Source: SZAS-103 sp038316385 (GTDB taxonomy: Bacteria > Pseudomonadota > Gammaproteobacteria > Xanthomonadales > Xanthomonadaceae). Taken from it: DNA of 64,000 nt. Location: assembly GCA_038316385.1 (NCBI GenBank), contig JBBQAN010000012.1, positions 1 to 64,000 on the forward strand. The letters are read 5' to 3'. The position numbers and the translations under genes were made by a program. Shown piece by piece: positions 1 to 6,739 of this stretch (positions within the stretch are counted from its first letter, which is position 1; the number at the start of each line of letters is the position of its first letter). A model generated the notes under the pieces. The model made no database searches. It saw only the letters and a program-made list of their open reading frames with translations, and was not told the origin of the DNA.

Positions 1-26
1 CGCCGAACTTTGCCAATCAGGGCCAT
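1..26 (-). CDS. istA: IS21-family transposase IstA, first residues only (runs off left edge)
   Basis: On the minus strand an ATG at 26-24 follows a good ribosome binding site (AAGGAG, 8 bases upstream) and opens the frame MALIGKVR before the window ends. That start resembles IstA-type transposases, and the DNA immediately upstream has the multiple terminal repeats typical of IS21 ends. Only eight residues are visible, so the assignment rests mainly on the adjacent element end. Confidence 0.5.
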
Positions 27-140
27 GGTGATCACTCCTTGTCTCCCGCCGCAACATGCGACAGGACAGGTTGAACACCCGGTTCAATTTTGGATCGGCA
101 GAACCCTTAAAAGTGGTTCAATTTTCGGTCGGCATCAACA
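27..140. mobile_element. Terminal region of an IS21-family insertion sequence
   Basis: Two 20-base direct repeats lie at 81-100 and 115-134. Both start GGTTCAATTTT and end TCGGCA, differing at two internal bases. The outer edge reads, on the minus strand, TGTTGATGCCGACCG (140-126). IS21-family elements carry several such repeats near each end and begin with TG. The element lies to the left; unique DNA starts near 141. A target duplication cannot be checked because the other end is outside the window. Confidence 0.7.
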
Positions 141-261
141 ATTGTTGTCTCATGTTGTTACAGCGGGGTCGGGTAGATTCGCCGAAGTATCGTGACGCAG
201 CGATGCTCGTTTGATGTGCGGCCGCTTTCTCCAGCTTCCTCTTTAATTCCCCGAACAGGCG

Positions 262-423
262 CCTTGGTCCGAGCTTGCGCATGAGCTTGCCGAGCTGACG
301 GCTCGTTACAACCTGGCACCGACGCAACGGGCGGCGGTTGTGCTCGACGACGTCGGCGACATGAAGGTGCTGCGACTCCGCTGGGGGTTGCTGCCGTTCT
401 GGATGAAAGATGACCTAAGGTGA
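262..423 (+). pseudogene. Fragment of a SRAP (YedK/HMCES-like) abasic-site protein gene
   Basis: The frame reads ...ELTARYNLAPTQRAAVV... and then LRLRWGLLPFWMKD before a stop at 421-423. The RYN-APTQ and RWGL-PFW motifs are hallmarks of the SRAP family, which forms a protein-DNA crosslink with abasic sites in single-stranded DNA. The catalytic N-terminus (MCGR) and everything after the WGL-PFW segment are missing, leaving about 50 of some 200 residues. It is a non-functional remnant next to an IS end, consistent with deletion during insertion-sequence activity. Confidence 0.65.
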
Positions 424-691
424 GTAGATTGACGAGGCGGTTGGGCTTTTTCAGAAAGGTTTTTCAGGCTGGGGTAATTCGATACCGTTGATGCTTCGCT
501 ACGGTGTTCGCGCTAATCTGGTCGACTGGCGCAGCTGGGATCGGTCCAGGCAGTCGGTAGGTCGGCGATTATGGGTGGGATAGAGTTGGGCGGGGACGCA
601 CATTGATGGCGGTAGCTTTGGCAGTAGCTGTAGAATTGTTATTAGTAAAACATGTTAAATATCAAGCATGTATATCGTTGATTACGTAGAC
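424..691. other. Intergenic stretch, nothing recognised
   Basis: No convincing coding frame or RNA gene is seen. The final part (about 610-690) is AT-richer than the surroundings, as is common at island junctions, and leads into the ssrA-like motif at 692-704. Confidence 0.4.
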
Positions 692-752
692 GCCACCTCC
701 ACCAAAAAAACGACTGGCCGCCTTATGCGGCCTTTCGTTTTTTTGGTGGAGG
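692..752. terminator. Long perfect hairpin with ssrA-end motif, likely bidirectional terminator
   Basis: The motif GCCACCTCCACCA (692-704) matches the usual 3' end of xanthomonad tmRNA. It overlaps an inverted repeat whose 18-base arms are identical (696-713 and 735-752; each contains seven A or T). Inside it is a second stem, GGCCGC (716-721) with GCGGCC (727-732). The inner stem followed by seven T (738-744) is a canonical terminator, and the mirrored A run makes it work in both directions. The outer arms extend the pairing into the ssrA-like motif. Confidence 0.7.
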
Positions 753-937
753 TCGTTTCGGGAATCGGACTCAAGAAGCGGGTTCGACTGCGCGTGTAGG
801 ACAGCACGGGCGAACGGCGAAGCCGGCCCCGAAGGACGAGCCCCATGGATGGCGTGAATAATCCCGCGACATAAATCACGCCTTGTGCTGCCCTTTCTAT
901 TTGATCGCTCGGTGGAGGTGCCGGGAAGCGAACCTCC
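745..937. repeat. Degenerate inverted copies of an ssrA 3'-end motif
   Basis: On the minus strand, 745-773 and 911-937 both resemble the complement of a tmRNA/tRNA 3' end (TGGAGGT followed by GGGAA and CGAACC-like sequence at 911-937). They look like worn attachment-site copies, but the similarity is short. A separate 20-base sequence at 811-830 is repeated exactly at 2870-2889. Confidence 0.35.
811..830 (+). repeat. 20-base direct repeat, copy 1
   Basis: CGAACGGCGAAGCCGGCCCC occurs here and again at 2870-2889. The two copies bracket higBA, the tmRNA fragment and the hsd relic, so they may mark ends or duplicated edges of an inserted segment. Confidence 0.6.
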
Positions 938-957
938 CTAGCGCCACCCTTGCCAAA

Positions 958-985
958 TTGACAAGTCCCAAAATGGGACTAAACT
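958..985 (+). promoter_or_regulatory. higBA promoter with palindromic operator
   Basis: A perfect -35 TTGACA (958-963) and -10 TAAACT (980-985) are separated by 16 bases. The spacer is itself a palindrome, AGTCCCAAAATGGGACT (964-980), so a bound HigA dimer would block RNA polymerase. The higB ATG at 992 lies 7 bases after the -10 and has no Shine-Dalgarno sequence, so the transcript may be leaderless. Confidence 0.8.
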
Positions 986-991
986 CGCCGC

Positions 992-1294
992 ATGCGGGTA
1001 ATCGCGCTGTCCACGTTGAAGGCGTTCTGGGCCAGCCGTCCGGAACGGCGCGATGCCGAGGAACCGATCCTCGCCTGGTATCGCGATGTGCTGAATGCGG
1101 ATTGGGCGACTCCGGCAGCGGTGAAAGTGCAGTTCCGCAGCGCGAGTATCCTCAAGGATGGGCGAGTGGTGTTCAACCTCGGCGGCAACAAGTACCGGTT
1201 GGTGGTGTGGATCAACTACCCGTATCACGTGGTGTATGTGCGCTTCATCGGCACCCATCGTCAATACGATGCCATCGACGCGCAGACGATCTAG
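992..1294 (+). CDS. higB: mRNA interferase toxin HigB (RelE fold)
   Basis: This 100-residue protein has the HigB signature of the RelE-like superfamily, VFNLGGNKYRLVVWINY followed by VRFIGTHRQYDAIDA near the C-terminus. HigB toxins bind the ribosome and cut mRNA during translation, arresting growth until HigA neutralises them. The toxin gene precedes the antitoxin gene, as is usual for higBA, with 13 bases between them. The start at 992 is chosen for family length and its position just after the promoter; there is no ribosome binding site. Toxin and antitoxin are intact, so the module may be active. Confidence 0.9.
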   Translation: MRVIALSTLKAFWASRPERRDAEEPILAWYRDVLNADWATPAAVKVQFRSASILKDGRVVFNLGGNKYRLVVWINYPYHVVYVRFIGTHRQYDAIDAQTI

Positions 1295-1307
1295 CGAGGA
1301 GTCTTTC

Positions 1308-1676
1308 ATGGTCATCAAACCCATCCGCACCAAAGCCGACTATCGCGCCGCACTCAAGACTATCGAGTCGCTGATGCACGCCAAGGCGAACACGCCTTCG
1401 GGCGACCGGCTCGACGTGCTAGTGACCCTGATCGAAGCCTACGAAGCCAGGCACTTCCCGATGGACTTGCCCGATGCGGTGGAAGCAATCAAGTTCCGCA
1501 TGGAGCAACAAGGCTTGACAGTGAAAGACCTGGAGCCGCTGATCGGCCGCAGCAACCGCGTGTATGAAGTACTCAACCGCAAGCGCGGTCTGACTCTGGG
1601 CATGATCCAGAAATTGCATCTGGGTCTGGGCATCCCGGCCGAGAGCCTGCTCAAACAAACCGACGTGGCTGCCTGA
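1308..1676 (+). CDS. higA: Antitoxin HigA (helix-turn-helix)
   Basis: The 122-residue protein starts at 1308 behind a strong site (GAGGAG, 7 bases upstream). The C-terminal half, from about residue 60 (IKFRMEQQGLTVKDLEPLIG, then SNRVYEVLNRKRGLTLGMI), is an XRE-type helix-turn-helix. The N-terminal half resembles the HigB-binding domain of the family. HigA neutralises HigB and represses the operon by binding the operator between -35 and -10. The tmRNA gene fragment begins about 60 bases after its stop. Confidence 0.9.
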   Translation: MVIKPIRTKADYRAALKTIESLMHAKANTPSGDRLDVLVTLIEAYEARHFPMDLPDAVEAIKFRMEQQGLTVKDLEPLIGRSNRVYEVLNRKRGLTLGMIQKLHLGLGIPAESLLKQTDVAA

Positions 1677-1733
1677 TCCCGTGCGCGGATGCGTCCAGGC
1701 GTCGTGTTGTCGCCGGACAAGATCAAACGTCGT

Positions 1734-1792
1734 GTCAAGCATGTAGAGCTGGAGATGGAGCAGTTTGGGACGCGGGTTCAATTCCCGCCACC
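1734..1792 (+). pseudogene. ssrA: 3' fragment of the tmRNA gene (attachment-site relic)
   Basis: The sequence GTCAAGCATGTAGAGCTGG, then GGGACGCGGGTTCAATTCCC and GCCACC, follows the 3' end of bacterial tmRNA. The T-arm is complete (stem 1772-1776 with 1784-1788, loop TTCAATT). It stops before the terminal TCCACCA and joins unrelated hsdM sequence. The tag-coding region and 5' half are absent, so this cannot make tmRNA. Integrative elements often use the ssrA 3' end as attB and leave such partial copies. smpB, the protein partner of tmRNA, lies 4.3 kb away. Confidence 0.75.
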
Positions 1793-1828
1793 GATTCGAA
1801 TCCGAAAAATCGCATCAGATGTCATCCT

Positions 1829-2815
1829 ATGGGTGATCGCATCACGGGAGATTCATGGCAGCTGATCTCGTCCGGCAAGATCATCGAAGCCAACACCTAC
1901 CACAACGATCCACACGAATCGCTCGGACGTTTCGACTTCTTGATGGCCAATCCGCCGTTCAATGTCTCCGGCGTGGACAAGGATCGGCTCAAGGACGACA
2001 AGCGCTCCCGCAAGGCCTGCCGAGCAGCGACAACACCAACTATCTATGTATCCAGTTGTTCCATTCCGCGCTCAACAACAAGGGCCGCGCCGGTTTCGTG
2101 ATGGCGAACTCGGCCGGCGACGCGCGTGGCAGCGAGCTGGAAATCCGCAGGAAGCTGATCCACTCCGGCGCGGTCAATGCGATCGTCAGCATCGGATCGA
2201 ACTTCTTCTACACCGTCACTCTGCCGTGCACGCTGTGGTTTTTCGACAAGAGCAAACCGAAGGCGTGCAAGAACACCGTGCTGTTCGTCGACGCGCGTCC
2301 GTATTTCAATCAGGTCACCCGCGCGCTGCGCGAATTCACGCCAGAGCAACTGGAGTTCCTCGCAAATATCGTGCGGCTGTATCGCGGCGTGAAGCCGGAG
2401 TTCGAGGAAGGCAGCAAGGCGTTGCTCAAATCAAAGTTTGCGAAGAACGCCTACGCGGACGTGGCTGGCTTGTGCAAGGCAGCGACGTTCGCAGAGATCG
2501 AGACGGACGAGGAGAAGCGCGGCGTCGCTGAGGGACTGACTGGAAGAAGAGGTCCCCCTGTTCGACATCCTCACCAAGCCGAGCCGGTGCTGTCGAAGAA
2601 GGAAGAGGCCGAGGTCAAGAAAGTCTGTAGCGAGCTACTCGACTCAATAAAGCGCGAGAAACTTGTGCTTGACTGGCGCGAGAAGCAGCAGGCGAGGGCG
2701 GCTGTCATGCAGACGTTGAAGGTGGAAATGAAACGCTTGCCAGAGCCGTACACCGAGGACATCCGCACCGAGAAGCGCGCGCGCGTATGCGCATGTGTAT
2801 GACCACTACTTTTGA
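1829..2815 (+). pseudogene. Type I restriction-modification relic: hsdM fragment fused to hsdR C-terminus
   Basis: The 5' part encodes the catalytic region of an HsdM adenine methyltransferase, with FDFLMANPPFN (motif IV) followed after a one-base deletion near 2008 by SSDNTNYLCIQLFHSALN and FVMANSAGDARGSELEIR. The N-terminal HsdM half and the S-adenosylmethionine site are missing. From about 2500 the similarity changes to the C-terminus of HsdR (EVKKVCSELLDSIKREKLVL and DWREKQQARAAV, ending VYDHYF). Further small shifts near 2547, 2580 and 2785 break the frame. No hsdS is seen. A large deletion probably joined the two genes before point decay. Confidence 0.75.
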
Positions 2816-3008
2816 GCTGGAGGTAGCGTTTATGAAGGAGCGAAGGCCGAGGTAGCAGGTTAGCCGAAGCGAACGGCGAAGCCGGCCCCAGAGTAACCCT
2901 GCCACCTCTACCATTGAGTCGCCTACAGCCAGTACCTTCATGTAGGGTGTTGCACTTGGCTGTTGAACCGCCATCTTTTCGTCGAGATGAACTGACAGGT
3001 AGCACACC
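2816..3008. other. Gap with repeat copy 2 and an ssrA-like motif
   Basis: This 193-base gap holds the second copy of the 20-base repeat (2870-2889) and, 11 bases on, GCCACCTCTACCA (2901-2913), one mismatch from the ssrA-end motif at 692-704. The pair suggests the right edge of an inserted segment. The remainder should contain the promoter of the downstream dioxygenase gene, but no clear -35/-10 was identified. Confidence 0.45.
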
Positions 3009-3686
3009 ATGCTGTTACGCATCGATCGCCTGATCCCCGATGATCTGCTCAAGGATCTGCAAACCCGGCTGGCTGCAGCCGAGTTTGAGGATGGGCGCGT
3101 CACCGCCGGCGTTGATGCGCGCATGGTGAAAAACAACCGCCAGCTCGCGCCCGGTTCGTCGCTCGCCGAGGAACTCGGCAACACCGTACTCAAACGCATC
3201 GGCAGCCTACCCGAGCTGGTCGGCGCGACATTTCCGCAGCGTATTTCGCGGCCGATGTTCTCGTCTTATGTGCCCGGTATGGAGTACGGCCTGCATGTGG
3301 ACAACGGCGTGCTGCAGACGCGGCATGGGCCGATCCGCAGCGACATCGCGATGACGATTTTTCTCTCTCCGCCGGAGACCTACGACGGCGGCGAGCTGTC
3401 GATCGAGGACATCGGCATCGGTCATCACCGTCTCAAGTTGCCCGCCGGCAGCGCGTTCGCGTACCCGGCTACCAGCCTGCATCGGGTCGCACCAGTCACA
3501 CGCGGTGTGCGCCTGGCCTGTGTGCTGTGGATACAGAGCCAGGTCCGCGACCCCGGCCAGCGCCGCATCCTGGTCGATCTCGACAATGCAGCCGGCAGAT
3601 TGCGCGAGCGCGATCCGAACAGTCAGGAACTCAAACTGGTATTGGCTTCGTATCACAACCTTTTACGCCTCTGGGCCGAGACATAG
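3009..3686 (+). CDS. PKHD-type Fe(II)/2-oxoglutarate hydroxylase, PiuC/YbiX family
   Basis: The 225-residue protein matches the length of the PiuC/YbiX family of 2-oxoglutarate-dependent oxygenases. The iron ligands are visible as H96 and D98 (YGLHVDN) and H158 (TSLHRV), with R168 as the likely 2-oxoglutarate anchor. In other bacteria such genes are often linked to TonB receptors for siderophores and controlled by Fur; here no receptor is adjacent and no Fur box was recognised. The substrate is unknown. A terminator hairpin follows (GGCCGC/GCGGCC at 3715-3731). Confidence 0.85.
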   Translation: MLLRIDRLIPDDLLKDLQTRLAAAEFEDGRVTAGVDARMVKNNRQLAPGSSLAEELGNTVLKRIGSLPELVGATFPQRISRPMFSSYVPGMEYGLHVDNGVLQTRHGPIRSDIAMTIFLSPPETYDGGELSIEDIGIGHHRLKLPAGSAFAYPATSLHRVAPVTRGVRLACVLWIQSQVRDPGQRRILVDLDNAAGRLRERDPNSQELKLVLASYHNLLRLWAET

Positions 3687-3714
3687 GGCATCTGCCTGTA
3701 AATGCCCCGAATTC

Positions 3715-3739
3715 GGCCGCATTGTGCGGCCTTTCATTT
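3715..3739 (+). terminator. Intrinsic terminator after the PiuC-like gene
   Basis: Stem GGCCGC (3715-3720) pairs with GCGGCC (3726-3731) across a five-base loop and is followed by TTTCATTT. It separates the oxygenase gene from yefM-yoeB. Confidence 0.65.
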
Positions 3740-3744
3740 GCTAA

Positions 3745-3763
3745 AACGTACCAAATAACGTAC
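3745..3763. promoter_or_regulatory. Probable YefM/YoeB operator
   Basis: AACGTAC occurs twice in direct orientation (3745-3751 and 3757-3763), 12 bases apart, about one helical turn, 27 bases before the yefM start. YefM-YoeB complexes of enteric bacteria bind tandem sites with a GTAC-containing core, so this is a reasonable autoregulatory operator. Confidence 0.5.
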
Positions 3764-3790
3764 GCTTTCCAACACAGCGGAGCTAACTCC

Positions 3791-4033
3791 ATGACCGACC
3801 TCAACGCCAGCGAAGCGCGCGCGAATCTGTACCGTCTGCTCGACGAAACCGCCGAGACCCACAAGCCGGTGCGCATCGCTGGCAAGCGCAATAACGCGGT
3901 GCTGGTGTCCGAAGACGACTGGAACGCGATCCAGGAGACGCTCTACCTGCTTTCGATTCCGGGCATGCGTGAATCGATCCGCGAAGGCATGAAGACACCC
4001 GCGAGCAAGCTGGCGAAGGAACTGCGCTGGTGA
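3791..4033 (+). CDS. yefM: Antitoxin YefM (Phd/YefM family)
   Basis: This 80-residue protein starts MTDLNASEARANLYRLLDE, the DNA-binding half of Phd/YefM antitoxins, and continues with VRIAGKRNNAVLVSEDDWNA, a conserved family segment. Its C-terminal tail (about 55-80) should wrap the toxin. It neutralises YoeB and represses the operon. The stop codon overlaps the GTG start of yoeB (GTGA at 4030-4033), so the two are translationally coupled with the antitoxin made first. Confidence 0.9.
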   Translation: MTDLNASEARANLYRLLDETAETHKPVRIAGKRNNAVLVSEDDWNAIQETLYLLSIPGMRESIREGMKTPASKLAKELRW

Positions 4034-4293
4034 GCTGGATGCTTGTCTACACCAAGCACGCCCAGGAAGACGCAAGAAAGCTGATTGCCGCAGGATTGAA
4101 GGACAAAGCTGTCGCGCTGCTCGAACTCATCGCACGCGATCCGTATGCCAAGCCGCCGCCGTACGAAAAGCTCGTCGGCGATCTCGCTGGCGGGCACTCG
4201 CGCCGCATCAACATCCAGCACCGATTGGTCTATGAAGTGCTCAAGGCGGAAAAGTCAGTGAAAGTCTTGCGGATGTGGACGCATTACGAATAG
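4030..4293 (+). CDS. yoeB: mRNA interferase toxin YoeB
   Basis: The 87-residue protein contains YEKLVGDLAGGHSRRINIQH and RLVYEV, the core of the Txe/YoeB family, and ends in the WTHYE motif whose His and Tyr contribute to catalysis. YoeB cleaves mRNA at the ribosomal A site just downstream of the start codon. The GTG start at 4030 overlaps yefM by four bases; the ATG at 4039 is an alternative. The module looks complete and is the second intact toxin-antitoxin pair within 3.3 kb. Confidence 0.9.
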   Translation: MSWMLVYTKHAQEDARKLIAAGLKDKAVALLELIARDPYAKPPPYEKLVGDLAGGHSRRINIQHRLVYEVLKAEKSVKVLRMWTHYE

Positions 4294-4320
4294 CAGGTAA
4301 TGAAAACAGCGGCAGATCGA

Positions 4321-4348
4321 AAAGGGCCGCAATGCGCGGCCCTTTCAT
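4321..4348. terminator. Bidirectional terminator between yoeB and the convergent hypothetical gene
   Basis: A 10-base stem (4321-4330 with 4336-4345, AAAGGGCCGC/GCGGCCCTTT) has a five-base loop. The A run on one side and T run on the other serve both converging transcripts. Confidence 0.75.
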
Positions 4349-4367
4349 CGATGCGAACGCAGCCGGG

Positions 4368-4667
4368 TCAGAAAACCCCCAACACCTGCCACATTCCCAC
4401 GCCGCCACTGAACTTGTAGGTCGCGGCGTCGTGATCGAGCGTGTAGCAGGTATCGAATATCAGCTTCGAGCAGAACGCCAATTCCTGCTTGCCTTCCGGA
4501 TCCATCAGCCGCACGCCGTCGGGCATCTCGGTCCACACGCCGGATTGCGGGCCGAGCCAGCCTTCGCCGGGCGACTTCCATTTGCTGTTGGCGCGGTTGA
4601 CGTAAACGATTTCCGGTTCGGTCTGGCCTTTCTTGGTCAGATTGAGCGAGATGCTTTGATTGGGCAT
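4368..4667 (-). CDS. Hypothetical protein, 99 residues
   Basis: Family not recognised. The start at 4667 is supported by GGAG seven bases upstream. The protein begins MPNQSISLNLTKKGQTEPEI and is rich in Trp, Gly and Pro (SKWKSPGEGWLGPQSGVWTE). It has no signal peptide, membrane segment or obvious catalytic motif and looks like a small soluble beta-rich domain. It converges on yoeB across a shared terminator and stands alone, so context gives no role. An upstream extension is open but lacks a better start. Confidence 0.6.
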   Translation of the reverse strand: MPNQSISLNLTKKGQTEPEIVYVNRANSKWKSPGEGWLGPQSGVWTEMPDGVRLMDPEGKQELAFCSKLIFDTCYTLDHDAATYKFSGGVGMWQVLGVF

Positions 4668-5019
4668 GTCCGGTCTCCATTGCAGCGAGGTCTGCGAGTC
4701 CTGCTTGGAGGTCAGGCCCGGGCTGCTGCTTTCGACCACATGATGAGCATCCCGGGACGCGGCGGCAACTGCTTTGAGCGGGGGAGTGATAGATCCGGCC
4801 CTCAAATAGAGTTTTAGGGCCGCCCGATTTCGCTCCGTCGCGCTAGCGGGGGACGGGCAAGGTAGGGGAATTGATCCGTCGCTTGAATCGAATTGCATTG
4901 CGGATCAATCGACGGGATGCGGGTCGATCATGGCCGAATCGGACAACTCGAAAGCCTGTGCAAACGAACAAGGGCGCCAACATCGACGCCCTTGCAATTG
5001 GTGATAACGCAATCAGGAG
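4668..5019. other. 350-base gap with one terminator
   Basis: No gene is seen. A small hairpin lies at 4797-4821 (GGCCCT/AGGGCC). The rho-independent terminator of the gene at 5020-5661 lies at 4970-4993: on the minus strand a nine-base stem beginning AAGGGCG with a six-base loop, then TTGTT. The rest presumably carries the promoter of the gene ending at 4368. Confidence 0.5.
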
Positions 5020-5661
5020 TCAGTGGACTTCAAATAACTCCTCCGGCCCGGCCAGCGCATTGTCGGCGCGGTGCCAGGCGGCGTGTGTCGCATCCCTTGC
5101 ATCCTCCCAATTCAGACTGGATGCGCCCTTGCTGCGCTCCCATTCCGTACGCAGGCTGTCCTCGGCCTCGGCCCAGTTGCGGTCGCGATTGTTGAGACGC
5201 TCGGCGATGCCGGCGCGGTAGGCGGGTCCGTAATCGTCATAGGTCAGATCTTGCTTGAAATACGGTTCGGTGATGAACGCGCGTTGCCAATAGGTTTCGT
5301 CGGCGGTTGAATCGAGTTCGGTCGAGTTGGGCGCTTCACTGGCAGACATTGCGGCCGTGGTCGGTGCTGTGGCCATGACGGCTGGGGATGGTGCGACGAT
5401 TCCCTCCACTTCCACTTCGCCGGTGGGATTGACCACTTCACCGACGCCTTTGCCAGCCAGACCGCCAACAACCGCGCCGACGACGCCGCCAACGGCCGAA
5501 CCGATCGGCCCACCTACCAACCCAATCGCAGCGCCGGCAACCGCGCCGCTGGCCGCGCCAACGCCGGTACCAACTGGATGCGCGCCCGGCGAGCCGGTGA
5601 TCGGATCGCGATTCATGTCGGTGACTTCCTGTTTCTCAACCTGGTCCCGTGGGTCCGTCAT
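5020..5661 (-). CDS. Glycine-zipper protein, possibly envelope-associated
   Basis: The 213-residue frame starts at 5661 behind AAGGAG (8 bases). Residues about 29-75 form a Gly/Ala/Val-rich run with repeated GxxxG spacing (AVAGAAIGLVGGPIGSAVGG, then VVGAVVGGLAGKGVGEVV), the glycine-zipper pattern of proteins that pack helices in membranes. No classical signal peptide precedes it. A Thr/Ser/Pro-rich linker follows, and the C-terminal half (about 125-213) is soluble, acidic and Tyr/Trp-rich, with YWQRAFITEPYFKQDLTYDD and paired WE motifs. Similar proteins are often annotated as stress-associated hypotheticals; function is not assigned. Confidence 0.75.
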   Translation of the reverse strand: MTDPRDQVEKQEVTDMNRDPITGSPGAHPVGTGVGAASGAVAGAAIGLVGGPIGSAVGGVVGAVVGGLAGKGVGEVVNPTGEVEVEGIVAPSPAVMATAPTTAAMSASEAPNSTELDSTADETYWQRAFITEPYFKQDLTYDDYGPAYRAGIAERLNNRDRNWAEAEDSLRTEWERSKGASSLNWEDARDATHAAWHRADNALAGPEELFEVH

Positions 5662-6134
5662 CTTGAAGCTCCTTTGGTTGTGTGGAACGAAACATGCGTT
5701 ATGGGCTATCGCCGGATCCAGCGCAATGCGAAGCGGGATCACCGAACCGACAACCAATTTTTGTCCGGCGCGAATGAATTCCATCCCAACATCGTTTCGC
5801 GCGCATCCGTGCAACTAACAAACCGTTCAGCCCGACGCGCGCGTGGAAAAATCACACCGTTTCGCACGATCCTTGTCAGGGTCTCCAACCGCTCGCTTCG
5901 CGAACGAATGACGTTTCACCGATGGCGTGAGTTCCTGAGTTTCCGTATTCCAGATGAGCGGCTGGATCGCGATACGCGGGGTTCAATGCGGATCGCGTTG
6001 AACGAATTGCGTTCGTCGCGGCGTCGGGGTGCGGTGCTCACGGTATCACCCAATTGGTGTTGCCTTGGATGCCGATGGCGACTCATCCATCCCGCTGCGC
6101 TCATTTGCATCGATGCTGATGGGCGGTGGTCGTG
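5662..6134. other. 470-base gap, no gene seen
   Basis: This separates the glycine-zipper gene from smpB, both on the minus strand. No tmRNA-like sequence was found here, although many gammaproteobacteria carry ssrA just downstream of smpB. Open frames crossing the gap lack ribosome binding sites and family similarity. Confidence 0.45.
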
Positions 6135-6647
6135 TCAGGCATCCTTGTTGTGCTTGCGCATCACCCGTTGCTTGTCGCGGGCCCAGTCGCGATCCTTCAG
6201 GGTGGCGCGCTTGTCGTGCGTCTGCTTGCCTTTCGCGAGTGCGATCTCGAGTTTGGCGCGCCCGGATTTCCAGTACATCGCGGTCGGGATCAGGGTGTAA
6301 CCATCGCGTTCCACCGCGCCGATCAGCTTGTCGATCTCGTGCGCGTGCAGCAGCAATTTGCGGGTGCGCCGATCGTCGGCGATGACGTGGGTCGATGCGG
6401 TGATCAGCGGGGTGATCTGCGCTCCGATCAGGAACAACTCGCCGCGAATGATCATCGCGTAGCTGTCGGCGAACTGGATGCGGCCAGCGCGTATGGCCTT
6501 GACCTCCCAGCCTTGCAGCATGAGGCCGGCTTCGTAGCGATCCTCCAGCGAATAGTCGTGGCGCGCACGCTTGTTCAGCGCGATGGTCTTCTGGCCCACG
6601 TCCTTCTTCGCGCTTCCGGTCTCCTTCTTGTGGTTCGCGTTCGTCAT
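6135..6647 (-). CDS. smpB: SsrA-binding protein SmpB
   Basis: The 170-residue protein carries the SmpB core (RHDYSLEDRYEAGLMLQGWE, VKAIRAGRIQFADSY) and the basic C-terminal tail (DWARDKQRVMRKHNKDA) that enters the mRNA channel of a stalled ribosome. It delivers tmRNA for trans-translation. The start at 6647 follows AAGGA by seven bases and gives a normal length plus a lysine-rich N-terminal extension. It is divergent from ratA. An intact ssrA is not in this window; only a 59-base fragment is found at 1734-1792. Confidence 0.95.
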   Translation of the reverse strand: MTNANHKKETGSAKKDVGQKTIALNKRARHDYSLEDRYEAGLMLQGWEVKAIRAGRIQFADSYAMIIRGELFLIGAQITPLITASTHVIADDRRTRKLLLHAHEIDKLIGAVERDGYTLIPTAMYWKSGRAKLEIALAKGKQTHDKRATLKDRDWARDKQRVMRKHNKDA

Positions 6648-6739
6648 GCGTCGTCCTTGTAGCGTTGTATTGTCGCCCATGCGGGCGGCGCGAGCGAACG
6701 CCATCTTCCATTTATGCGCAAGCCCATTCGATCTGAACG

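Noticed and set aside
1768..1792. tRNA-like T-arm
   Set aside because: The upstream sequence fits tmRNA, not a tRNA body, and no anticodon arm or terminal CCA is present.
5578..6300. Open plus-strand frame crossing the gap before smpB
   Set aside because: It overlaps smpB and the glycine-zipper gene antisense, with no ribosome binding site and no recognisable domain.
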